This document shows, piece by piece, positions 36,446 through 44,238 of a stretch of 64,000 nt of DNA. Location: the NCBI GenBank assembly GCA_015709495.1, contig CP054189.1:1054001-1118000 (forward strand), read 5' to 3'. The DNA comes from Chthonomonadaceae bacterium. GTDB lineage: Bacteria > Armatimonadota > Fimbriimonadia > Fimbriimonadales > Fimbriimonadaceae. The stretch's first letter is position 1; the number at the start of each line of letters is the position of its first letter. The position numbers and the translations under genes were made by a program. The notes below the pieces were generated by a model. The model saw only the letters and a program-made list of their open reading frames with translations. It had not been told where the DNA came from and did not search any database.

Positions 36446-37212
36446 GTTCCATCCCCCAATGCCCAGAATGCCTCAAAGGCTTCAGTCCTAGCATGGTCTT
36501 CTGCTGCGAGTGCGGCTACCAACTCCTGGACGCACAAGCATCAGATACGGCAAGCTACTATGATCTTCTTGGCATTTCCCTTGGGGCGTCGCGAGAAGAG
36601 GTTGCCCTCGCGTCTGAGGTCATCCTTCGCCGTTTAGCCAACAGCCGACGTGAGGACGCTGCATTTTCCCCTCGAGAGCTGGAACGACGTGTCGTGGAGG
36701 CGACCAAGGTCCTTTCCAACCCAGAGCTAAGGCGGAGTTACGACGCTATGTCAGCCCACTCCCTCAATGCCGTTCCTGGCAGGTCTTCTCGGGCTACCCC
36801 GCCACATGTCAGTCAACAAGCGACCCGGAAAGCACCCCTCTCAGCACCCACGTGGGATATTGGTCCCAGTTCGGCCCCTCCACGCGACCCGAAGGCACCT
36901 CAATGGGACTTTGGGCAACCTGCGGTGCCACAAGCTACGGCTGCAGAGCAAAAGCCCAACGCAGTTGATCCCATAGCAGGGTTCTTCCGCTTGCTCGGCA
37001 TAGGCTTCTTTGCATGGATGCTTGTAGTATTGCTTGTCTTTCCCATTAGCTACCTTCTCCTGATTCCAGCAATTCGTGGGACGTTCTTCCCTGACGGACG
37101 TTGGATTGGGCTTGCGACCCCCTTGACAGGCATGCTCATATGGATTGTGCTTCTTCCGATCGTCTACGTCTGCCTATTGGTCCTGCAGGTGGCCACTTCG
37201 ATGCAAAGGTGA
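36442..37212 (+). CDS. zinc-ribbon / degenerate J-domain membrane protein
   Basis: This 256-residue protein begins with a zinc ribbon (CPECLKGFSPSMVFCCECG, residues 7-25). A J-like domain (about 38-105) follows, with YYDLLGISLGASREEVALASEVI and SNPELRRSYDAMS framing. The loop that should contain HPD reads RRLANSRRED, so it cannot activate Hsp70 in the usual way. A Pro-rich linker (about 110-175) leads to two C-terminal spans (about 190-220 and 230-252). The start is GTG. It is followed by a gene with an intact J domain two bases after its stop. The local sequence is less GC-rich than the flanks, suggesting foreign origin. Confidence 0.6.
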   Translation: MSSIPQCPECLKGFSPSMVFCCECGYQLLDAQASDTASYYDLLGISLGASREEVALASEVILRRLANSRREDAAFSPRELERRVVEATKVLSNPELRRSYDAMSAHSLNAVPGRSSRATPPHVSQQATRKAPLSAPTWDIGPSSAPPRDPKAPQWDFGQPAVPQATAAEQKPNAVDPIAGFFRLLGIGFFAWMLVVLLVFPISYLLLIPAIRGTFFPDGRWIGLATPLTGMLIWIVLLPIVYVCLLVLQVATSMQR

Positions 37213-37213
37213 C

Positions 37214-38152
37214 ATGGGAAACCTCATAGACTACTATCGTGTGCTGAATGTTGACCGCACGGCAACCGAAAGCGACATTCGCAAAGCCTATCGATTCTTG
37301 GTCTCGTTTTATCATCCGGATATCAATCACGGTGAAAAGGCAGAGTATGCAGCCAAAAAGACCGTCGAGCTCAATGAGGCATATGCTGTTCTGTGTGACC
37401 CAAAAGCCCGGGCCGCATACGATCAGTGTTTTTTCGCAAATGACAGTGGCTCCTCGGAATCCACTTGGGACCCGGATACCTATCAGTCTCCAGACGACAT
37501 GGCCGCCCAAGCCGCCTATGAGTCGACCCAACAATTCTACGAGCTGATTGGCAAAGGAGGATTTTGGGATAGCGTAACGGGTAGGACCTCTGAATACAGA
37601 GACCGAGCCGTAAGGCAGTTGGAGACTGTGGTCAATCGGTGGCCTAAGAGCAGATGGGCACTTCAGGCTCAATCGGACATTCTGGGGCTGTACTTGACTG
37701 TCGAACAAGACATTCCGCTCGCTGAGAACGCTGCCCGGACGCTCGGGCGAATGGCTCCAGGCTCAGAATTTCAGGACTTCGCAACGCTTGGCCTTGCGAT
37801 TTGCTACTCAAGAAAGGGTCAGCCCAACCATGGTCTTCAGCTACTTCGAGCTTTGCTTCGAAAGGAACTAACGTACGAAATTCGCACAGAAGCCGAGTTT
37901 GTTCTCGGACACTTGCTCCATGAGGGACTGTGTGATCACGAAGCTGCAATTCAGCAATACGTTAAGTTCTCCGTCGCCTATCCTGAGCACTGCTACGCTG
38001 CTCAATCGATCTATTTGGCAGGACGTATCGCAGACAGCGTGCTCAACCAAAAGCCAAGAGCAATTACGCTTTACGAAGAAGTCAGGCGACGGTATCCAAG
38101 CAGTGAGGAGGCATCGGACTGCGGTTGGAGAATCGACTATCTATGGGCGTGA
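37214..38152 (+). CDS. J-domain protein with TPR-like helices
   Basis: This 312-residue soluble protein has an N-terminal J domain (residues 5-70) with DYYRVLNVDRTATESDIRKAYR and the HPD tripeptide in FYHPDINHG. A spacer follows, then about 180 residues of TPR-like helical repeats (LGLAICYSRKGQPNHGLQLLRALL, FVLGHLLHEGLCDHEAAIQQYV). It likely recruits DnaK to a client or complex. I chose ATG 37214, two bases after the upstream stop. The adjacent degenerate-J membrane protein suggests the pair work together, one providing a scaffold and the other Hsp70 activation; this is inference. Confidence 0.7.
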   Translation: MGNLIDYYRVLNVDRTATESDIRKAYRFLVSFYHPDINHGEKAEYAAKKTVELNEAYAVLCDPKARAAYDQCFFANDSGSSESTWDPDTYQSPDDMAAQAAYESTQQFYELIGKGGFWDSVTGRTSEYRDRAVRQLETVVNRWPKSRWALQAQSDILGLYLTVEQDIPLAENAARTLGRMAPGSEFQDFATLGLAICYSRKGQPNHGLQLLRALLRKELTYEIRTEAEFVLGHLLHEGLCDHEAAIQQYVKFSVAYPEHCYAAQSIYLAGRIADSVLNQKPRAITLYEEVRRRYPSSEEASDCGWRIDYLWA

Positions 38153-38164
38153 CGATATCAAGTG

Positions 38165-38434
38165 ATGACGAACGATTATTCCATGATCCTGGGTTTTGTG
38201 TTTCTTGTCATAGCAGCTTTCTGTTTTTTTGCAGTGATTGTTACTGCCGGTAGCGACCACTGGATTTTGGGGTGGCTGTGTTGGATTCCCTGCATTTTTG
38301 TTTTGTATTTCCTCATTCGATTTCCGAAGGCGTTTAGGGAAAATCTTGACCGAAACCCAATTTATGTGCTTGTAGGCCTTCCACTGTCAGCCTGGCTTTC
38401 CTACTGGTGCTATTCACAGGCGTGGGCGAAGTAG
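38165..38434 (+). CDS. small hydrophobic membrane protein
   Basis: This 89-residue protein has three predicted spans: MILGFVFLVIAAFCFFAVIVT, GWLCWIPCIFVLYFLI and NPIYVLVGLPLSAWLSYWCY. It is rich in Trp and Phe, with no known domain. It is 12 bases downstream of the J-TPR gene on the same strand and likely co-transcribed. A GTG three bases earlier is an alternative start. Its base composition is AT-richer than the core genes. Confidence 0.5.
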   Translation: MTNDYSMILGFVFLVIAAFCFFAVIVTAGSDHWILGWLCWIPCIFVLYFLIRFPKAFRENLDRNPIYVLVGLPLSAWLSYWCYSQAWAK

Positions 38435-38651
38435 CAGGAAAATGCCAGGTTAGGCACGTCAAAACACATCGACCCAGAGATCGGGGTGTGGGTCATTTTT
38501 CGACCCCCGGGTGTTTTCTGAGAGCCCTCCGGCCAGCCAACCCTCTCCATGGGAAGCGGCTTCGCCGTACGCGACCGGCCGACCTCGAATCAGCAGCGAC
38601 TTCGTCGCAATGATTCTCGAGGTCTAGGCTTCACCGGGCTTCCACGCTCGG
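38435..38651. other. gap with no gene seen
   Basis: This 217-base gap has no supported gene. It includes a short stem around 38470-38510 (GACCC and GGGTC copies). It precedes the first copy of the interspersed repeat. Confidence 0.3.
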
Positions 38652-38903
38652 CGGCGGTCCGAGACTGCGCACCTCGGTTTGGCATGAGCGTGGACGCGGG
38701 GCCGGTTGCGACTTCCCCCTCGCCTCGCCGGGGGAGAGGGGGACCAAGGGGGTGAGGGGTTCATTGGCTTGGGCATCTGCGAGAAGCTGTCGCCCATTCA
38801 GGGCTCGATCCTGAGGGGACGGGCATATTTCCAGGCCTTCGGCCTTCGCTATAGTCTTTTCGACCCTTTGGGCCTCGGCTCGGCCTATGGGGTCGGCTGA
38901 GGG
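38652..38903. repeat. interspersed repeat A, copy 1
   Basis: This 252-base unit is repeated with high similarity at 43361-43611, in the same orientation. It contains a GC-rich palindrome around 38713-38742 (CCCCCTC...GAGGGGG), then a block ending in a run through CAGGCCTTCGGCCTTCG and CCTTTGGGCCTC. There is no coding content. It resembles REP/MITE-like genomic repeats. Confidence 0.8.
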
Positions 38904-38911
38904 ATCGAGGG

Positions 38912-39067
38912 CAGCGGGTGGCTCGGTCTGATCCGCAGAGCGGGTCGGGTGAGGGAAGGCGCTCTTTTCGGGACCCGCCCAAGGAGTCCGACCCGGCCTC
39001 CCAGCCCGCTGGAGAGTCTGGTCGGTTCCCTGACAAACGGCACGAACCATCCGCCTGTCAGAGCCAC
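38912..39067. repeat. interspersed repeat C, copy 1
   Basis: This unit of about 156 bases is repeated at 46045-46202, with a shorter third copy at 46270-46322. Its 3' end holds an inverted repeat, CTGACA...TGTCAG with a loop of about 20 bases (CCCTGACA/TGTCAGGG in copies 2 and 3). The unit ends at the GCCACC-CGGCCG block. Confidence 0.75.
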
Positions 39068-39068
39068 C

Positions 39069-39197
39069 GGCCGAGAGTTCTTTTCCAGCGGGCCCGAATT
39101 CCAAGCCCATTTGGACGACCATCTGACGTACAACAAACATCGCCGGCCGCACCGAAGCCTCATCGGGCTCACCCCCGCAACCCTCAGAAGCCGTGTT
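39069..39197 (+). pseudogene. integrase-core transposase, C-terminal fragment
   Basis: The frame encodes FFSSGPEFQAHLDDHL-TYNKHRRPHRSLIGLTPATL, which matches the C-terminal end of IS481/IS3-type DDE transposases (the YN-HRPH--L-G-TP signature). There is no catalytic domain upstream; repeat C abuts it directly. It is a relic of a lost insertion sequence. Confidence 0.6.
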
Positions 39198-39276
39198 TCA
39201 AACACAATGCACAACCAAAACTCGGACCAGGTCGAGAAATGGAGACCAGGCACGCCTTCTTTGCCATGTCTTCTCC

Positions 39277-41037
39277 CTAACCGGCCTGCTTCGCCTCTAG
39301 AGCCGGTGCCAACAGCTTCCTCAAATGCCCTTCAAGCAATTTCGAGCGTTCGATCAGAAACTGATCGAAGTGCTCCACCGAATAGAGCTTTGCATCAGCA
39401 GGTATGAAATGGCGGTCCAGGAAGCTCGGATCACGGGTCGTGATCCACTCCTCGAATGGTGTTGCCGACTTCTCCTGATTTTCCGCCGCACTCAAAAGAC
39501 AGAGATTCGCCGTCCGATTTAGTGGGCTGTTCCAGGAATACACCGGTTCTTCAAAATCCTTTGTCGGCAGTTGCGTTGATCTTGGGAAGATATGGTCAAT
39601 GTGCAGGTCCGATGCACCAGCAATCCCTGAGTAGAACAGGGAAAGCACCGCTCTTATGTGAGAACCGTAGTAGCCGAGGTCCATTGCTTCCGCAATAATG
39701 CCGGTCAAAAGTTGATCGGAACTGCCGTCATTGTCCGCTATCAATCCCAGGAGAGGGAATGGCTTGTTCCCTTCGACTGCTTTGCGGATCACGTCCCTTG
39801 CCTTCGACAGGGCAGAGTCTGCACTGCTACGGAACTGACCCCGAAGTAAGGCAAGCACGAGCCAAGCATGGATCGACTTAGCGTTCAGCACGTCGTCGAT
39901 GGAAGTCCCGTCTGGACGAAGATCACGTCGCTTCGAGTAGAAGTAGACAATGGGGATCAGCGCGTTCGTGCTTGTCAGCGTGTCGCCGGTGATTCCATAA
40001 GCACTAAGAAGATCGACCGCCTTGCCAATCGCCTTCTTCGACTCAGTCCAGTTCTCTTTGATCTTCAGCAGATTGGCGTCCGTGAAGTTCTGGACCCGAT
40101 ACTTGACGGGAAGATCGTTAATGACAAGGCTTGCCTTCATCACGAAGTCCTTGTCAATTTCCGACCGCCTTGGAAGAGATCGGTTGAGGCGATCTACGAG
40201 CGATTGAATCTCGTATCGTGCGTCGATGTTGCCCCAGCTTGCCGTGATCGTACTCATGAGCAGGTCTGACTTGCTCAGCTTCGTTCCGCCCGAGTTCGCT
40301 CGAACGAAGACATCGAGAACCCGGTCGTAATCTTGCTCACGTTCGACGTAATAGGCGATCACGTCGTCCTTGTGGATTGCTCTGTAGAGTCGATCCAGGT
40401 TCATTCGGGCCGCACGACGTTGTTCCTTCGTCGTGCTTTCGTCAATGGACTCAACGAATTCGTCCCTAAACTCATCGAACTCCCGATCCGACTTGAACGA
40501 GAGAATCTTTCCAACCTCGAACCAGCGGCTTTCCCCGTTCCCCTTGCCGCCCTTTCCCTTGTCTCGAAACTCAAACCTGAAGAAGTTGTCTTCGTAGTTT
40601 GGATCGACCAAGGTCAGCGGGTCGTGGAGAATATCGAGAAACAGGGTCCGTTTGCTCCAAGCGTCTGGGTTGTCCTTTCTACCGTACTTCTTCTTGACCG
40701 TATAAGTGCCGCGTAAACCGATGTTCAATGAGGTGAGCCGTTGCTGCCCATCGAGGATCAGGTGAAGTTCGGTCACGGCACTCAGATTCGCTTCTGGATT
40801 GTGGACCCCGCCGTCCTTCCCGTCAATCAAGAACTGGTATGCCCTCCACTTGTCGTAATTCGCGGCCTCAATCGCCCAGAAAAGGAAGGAACTGATCGGG
40901 TAGCCGCGCAGAATCGAGTCGAACAATTGCACGATCTGCGAAGAGTCCCAGACGAACTCCCGTTGAATCGCAGGGAGGTAGTAGTTCGCGTTCAGCCTTG
41001 CGATGGTGTTTGCGATCGTTTCAGTCTTGTAGCTCAT
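39277..41037 (-). CDS. DUF262/DUF1524 nuclease-like protein (GmrSD-like)
   Basis: This 586-residue protein has an N-terminal DUF262 domain with ILDGQQRLTSLN (DGQQR at 96-100), the nucleotide-handling motif of the ParB/DUF262 fold. A helical middle follows. The C-terminal DUF1524 HNH-type nuclease has HIDHIFPRS (479-487), then NRTANLCLL and NQEKSATPFEEW. This arrangement is that of type IV modification-dependent restriction enzymes (GmrSD) and related defence proteins, which cut modified phage DNA. It starts six bases after the AlbA_2 gene stop, so the two form one operon. A defence role is well founded for the family, not shown here. Confidence 0.82.
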   Translation of the reverse strand: MSYKTETIANTIARLNANYYLPAIQREFVWDSSQIVQLFDSILRGYPISSFLFWAIEAANYDKWRAYQFLIDGKDGGVHNPEANLSAVTELHLILDGQQRLTSLNIGLRGTYTVKKKYGRKDNPDAWSKRTLFLDILHDPLTLVDPNYEDNFFRFEFRDKGKGGKGNGESRWFEVGKILSFKSDREFDEFRDEFVESIDESTTKEQRRAARMNLDRLYRAIHKDDVIAYYVEREQDYDRVLDVFVRANSGGTKLSKSDLLMSTITASWGNIDARYEIQSLVDRLNRSLPRRSEIDKDFVMKASLVINDLPVKYRVQNFTDANLLKIKENWTESKKAIGKAVDLLSAYGITGDTLTSTNALIPIVYFYSKRRDLRPDGTSIDDVLNAKSIHAWLVLALLRGQFRSSADSALSKARDVIRKAVEGNKPFPLLGLIADNDGSSDQLLTGIIAEAMDLGYYGSHIRAVLSLFYSGIAGASDLHIDHIFPRSTQLPTKDFEEPVYSWNSPLNRTANLCLLSAAENQEKSATPFEEWITTRDPSFLDRHFIPADAKLYSVEHFDQFLIERSKLLEGHLRKLLAPALEAKQAG

Positions 41038-41043
41038 CTGGAT

Positions 41044-43026
41044 TCACTTGCCCGTAATGTGGTACCGCTGATCGGGTCGGTTCGGCTTGTCGGGGAACTG
41101 GGGCGCAAGCCGTCCCTCCCGAACCAAGGCTCGGACATAGAACTCAGCGACATGCCTTGGTTTGCGCCGGATGTAATGTGCGATCTGGTTCGGCTCAAGG
41201 GGCTTCCAAGCGCAAAGGTTCAGGATTGCCTGCTTGACTTGATCGGGCGAAGCCCTTCTGCCCAAGCTGTCCACTACGTCCTGAAGCTCCGGTGGCAAGG
41301 GTTCGTGCGCTCCTGTCAGTCCGCCGGACTCTACTGATAAGCTGCCGGACTCTACAGATAAGCCACCTGACTCTACAGGCAAGGACACAATTGAACCTGG
41401 CTCCGGCGGTTCATCCAGTGCGCTTGTCTGTGGACCAGACTCTCCAGACAAGCGCTTGCCAGGGTAATAGATCGTATTCGGTCCTTGTCCGCGCTGTTCG
41501 AGAAGACCGAGATTTCGGAGCCGTTGAAGCCGTCGGCTCGCTGTCAGTGTGTCAATCTTGAAAAAGGTTCTGACGATGCTGTTATTGACCAGCCCCAGCT
41601 CGCGTGTCACGATCAGGATATGGGCTTCATCCTCACTCAGGCTGCAGTCTGAAAACTGAGACAGCCATTCCACGTCTTCCTTCCCAAGCAAGTGATGGGT
41701 GAACAGCGTGACGGCGAACCGGTTACCCACCCGATCCGATTCGAGGATCGGTTCGGAGAGGTTGGCCCGATTCATGGCCTCAATCATTGTTCGGATTCCG
41801 CTTCCCTTGGTCTCCGCAAACCCGACGTCATGCAGGACAGCAGCAATCTTCTCGTTACGGTGAAGCGAACCTGGCTCTCCAAGCCGCTCATCGGGAACGA
41901 GCGAGTGCCCCGGGTTCCGTATCTCAATGCGATTCGAATAGCGGATGATCTGCACCGGTTGCCGGATGGAGTAGTTCCGGTGCATCAGCGCGTTCACAAC
42001 AGACTCGCGAATCACGACTTCAGGGATCAGTGGCTGATCCTGCCGCTGAATCTGACCCCGTGGCAAGTGAAACGCCTTCGGAATATCGCCCAAGACAAGG
42101 GACACAATTCGAGGGATCAACACGATCAGCGGTTCGAGGTATTCCTGGGTCGCGAAGCGCCTCTGCGCGTCAGGAACCCAGTCCCGTCCCGGCACGACGA
42201 CGTAGTCAACCCGATTCATCGGGAAGTGCCGCCTAAGTGACGACTTCTTCCCGAACAGCATCATTCCGGCAACCGTCGGGTAGACCCTCCCATTCTCTCG
42301 GGTCACAGCATGGAGCGCATAGAGAAGCTCTTCGTCGTTATAGGTAAGCTCTGAAGCAGTTGCTCTTTCCTTGCCTCGCAATCGCCTGTATTCGGTGACT
42401 GCGTCCGGGTCCAAGTCTTCGAGCGACGCGTCTCGAATGACTGTTTGATCGAATGTTCGGTGGTCCCGTTGCTGATGGAGAAGAGCGATATCGTCTTCAG
42501 TGCACTTCTGGTCCGTTGAGCCAATCCTTCGATATGAGCCGTGCTGTAGCCCCTTGCTCTGGATGTATACAGGCTTGTTCTGAGGATCAGCTTCGGGAAC
42601 GAATACCAGCACGACAGGCTTGTCTTCGACAAGCTCGGTTGTAACGACTGGACGGATCGCGACGCTAAAGAGCGAAGCGCACTGACTCGCGATGTCCGAC
42701 TGAAGCTGCTCAGGGTCCGCTACTCCTTCGACTTCATAGTCTGAAGCCATTTCCGGGAACAAGGAATCTTGCTTCCGTTCAACACCCATAAGGATGTATC
42801 CTCCTCCGCGGCCCGGCTCGTTGGCGAACGCTGAGACCGATTCCAAGAAGGACGGGCCAAGCCGTTCTCCGCGCTTCGCCTCAAGGTCAACGGACTCTTC
42901 AGTCAGGCGAAGCTTCTCGAACAGGTCCGCAAAGCTCTGATGTCCTATCGAAGCACCTCCCTGCCAAATTTCGAGCGGATCATGTTCGCCGGGTCCCTTG
43001 AGTCGGTGATCTCGATAAAGTCCCAT
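41044..43026 (-). CDS. AlbA_2 / HATPase_c_4 'RecG-like' regulator with winged helix
   Basis: This 660-residue protein has an AlbA_2 (Schlafen-type) domain at about 35-160 (ESVDLEAKRGERLGPSFLESVSAFANEPGRGGGYILMGV). An HATPase_c_4-type region at about 340-450 has NALMHRNYSIR, IEIRNPGHSL and ETKGSGIRTMIEAM. Winged-helix segments follow near 465-520 and 590-655. It lacks helicase motifs, so the common label RecG-like helicase is wrong. Between the wings is a repeat of VESG-LS units. The start is uncertain: the ATG at 43026 overlaps the type III fragment, and no better in-frame start is visible before the domain. It is co-transcribed with the DUF262 gene. Confidence 0.75.
   Translation of the reverse strand: MGLYRDHRLKGPGEHDPLEIWQGGASIGHQSFADLFEKLRLTEESVDLEAKRGERLGPSFLESVSAFANEPGRGGGYILMGVERKQDSLFPEMASDYEVEGVADPEQLQSDIASQCASLFSVAIRPVVTTELVEDKPVVLVFVPEADPQNKPVYIQSKGLQHGSYRRIGSTDQKCTEDDIALLHQQRDHRTFDQTVIRDASLEDLDPDAVTEYRRLRGKERATASELTYNDEELLYALHAVTRENGRVYPTVAGMMLFGKKSSLRRHFPMNRVDYVVVPGRDWVPDAQRRFATQEYLEPLIVLIPRIVSLVLGDIPKAFHLPRGQIQRQDQPLIPEVVIRESVVNALMHRNYSIRQPVQIIRYSNRIEIRNPGHSLVPDERLGEPGSLHRNEKIAAVLHDVGFAETKGSGIRTMIEAMNRANLSEPILESDRVGNRFAVTLFTHHLLGKEDVEWLSQFSDCSLSEDEAHILIVTRELGLVNNSIVRTFFKIDTLTASRRLQRLRNLGLLEQRGQGPNTIYYPGKRLSGESGPQTSALDEPPEPGSIVSLPVESGGLSVESGSLSVESGGLTGAHEPLPPELQDVVDSLGRRASPDQVKQAILNLCAWKPLEPNQIAHYIRRKPRHVAEFYVRALVREGRLAPQFPDKPNRPDQRYHITGK
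41324..41386. repeat. 21-base tandem repeat in the AlbA_2 gene
   Basis: Three 21-base units (CCGGACTCTAC-GATAAGC-like) lie head to tail and encode repeated VESGGLS heptads. A similar half unit lies nearby. They form a flexible linker that could vary in copy number. Confidence 0.7.
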
Positions 43027-43196
43027 CGGTCCAAGCCGCCGGGATTGTAGACAGCGGGTCCCCAGGGGGTTTGTGCCGTCGTGACCTTGGCCTCCTTGTC
43101 CCGCTTGGATGCGCCGGTCACTTCAATGATCAAGTTAGGTAGATCGTCGGGATCGACTCCGTCGTCGATTACCGAGATAAGGTCGGGGACGTAGCT
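42945..43196 (-). pseudogene. type III restriction subunit (Res), C-terminal fragment
   Basis: About 84 codons remain: SYVPDLISVIDDG, LPNLIIEVTGASKRDKEAKV, PWGPAVYNPGGLDRWDFIEITD. This is the conserved PD-(D/E)xK-containing C-terminus of type III Res proteins (YIPDF...NLIVEIKG...WVPGVNN-GRWAF). The usual EVKG/EIKG lysine is replaced by Thr in EVTG. No helicase domain remains. The fragment is fused in frame to repeat B on its upstream side, forming a longer open frame to 43394 that is probably not a real protein. Confidence 0.65.
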
Positions 43197-43204
43197 CCGG
43201 CAGG

Positions 43205-43360
43205 TGGCCGCTGCTGTGGATTCCAGGGGACGGCACATCGTGAAGCCCGAGGCGCGTGCCTTCCAAGCGTGCTCGGGGGAATCCTCGACCATTTGCAGAC
43301 GCCCCGTCACCATCCCTCCCAGTATACGGCACCTCTCGGCATCCAGCAAGAAGGGTTGGG
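43205..43360. repeat. interspersed repeat B, copy 1
   Basis: This block of about 156 bases is about three-quarters identical by eye to 45830-45980. On the minus strand it contains TATACT (43321-43326) directly followed by GGGAGGGATGGTG, resembling a -10 box plus ribosome-binding site and start. A short open frame with the shared words ES--A--A and RPLES follows. Confidence 0.6.
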
Positions 43361-43611
43361 CGGCGGTCCGAGGCTGCGTACCCCGGTTTGGCATGAGAGT
43401 GGACGCGGGGCCGTTCCGACTTCCCCCTCGCCTCGCCGGGGGAGAGAGGGACTAAGGGGGTGAGGGGTTCGTTGGATTGGGCATCGGCGAGAAGGTGTCG
43501 CCCATTCAGGGCTCGATCCTGAGGGGACGGGCATATTTCCAGGCCTTCGGCCTTCGCTATAGTCTTTTCGACCCTTTGGGCCTCAGCGCGGCCTGTAGGG
43601 TCGGTAGAGGG
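43361..43611. repeat. interspersed repeat A, copy 2
   Basis: This 251-base copy is in the same orientation as 38652-38903 and very similar. It directly abuts repeat B here, whereas copy 1 is followed by repeat C. The repeats are therefore mosaic units that combine in different orders. Confidence 0.8.
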
Positions 43612-44238
43612 AATTTGGGTTCCTGGGGAGGGAAGGCGGACGGGTGGCCCGGGTGGGAAGTCGGGTGCCACGGATAGAGGATTGTGCTATCCGTGCCCGT
43701 CAGGCTCCATAAGAACTGGAACGAGGGATACTTCCGAAAGCCGGCAAGCCACAGACCCCGACTTCCCAGAGGGTCAGCGTTCCGTTGCGTCTCCCCGGTC
43801 CCCTTGAAAGACGACGAGTTCCCTGTTTCGGGAGAGCCTGACCGAAGAACTTGGCCATTCGGCCGTCTCTGCCCTGATACTTCTTCGAGCGGGGTTCTGG
43901 CGGAGTGGGCAGGGCCATCGATGCCAAGGACTTCCGCATCTTTCGCGGAGGGCTTAGGCTCACGGGCTCCGCTTTCGACGAGTCGATGTGGGTTCCCACT
44001 CAGAACTCGGGGTCTGAGGCTCGACGTAGGTTCGCGGCCTGCGGCATTCGGAGTCCTATTGAGGTCACCAGGGCATGGAGAGCACGAACCTCTATCCATG
44101 GCACCCGAGTTCTGCTTTCCACCCCGGCCACCGGGCAAAACCCATTTGGTAGTTAGGACCAATACTCTCGGGACATGGACGCGCTCTGCGCCAGGTTCCG
44201 GTGAGCGTGTCCTTAATGTTCGTCGGGGTGTCAGTGTC
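43612..44238. other. 627-base non-coding stretch with an inverted repeat
   Basis: I see no real gene; open frames on both strands have no domain or codon-like pattern. A nine-base-pair perfect inverted repeat, CACGGATAG...CTATCCGTG, spans 43669-43695. The rest resembles decayed repeat or gene debris. Confidence 0.5.

Noticed and set aside
41044-43026. RecG helicase annotation
   Set aside because: No helicase motifs are present; only AlbA_2, HATPase_c_4-like and winged-helix parts.
42945-43394. 149-codon protein joining repeat B and the Res remnant
   Set aside because: The N-terminal 60 codons come from a repeat also found at 45830-45980; the whole frame is probably a chance fusion.
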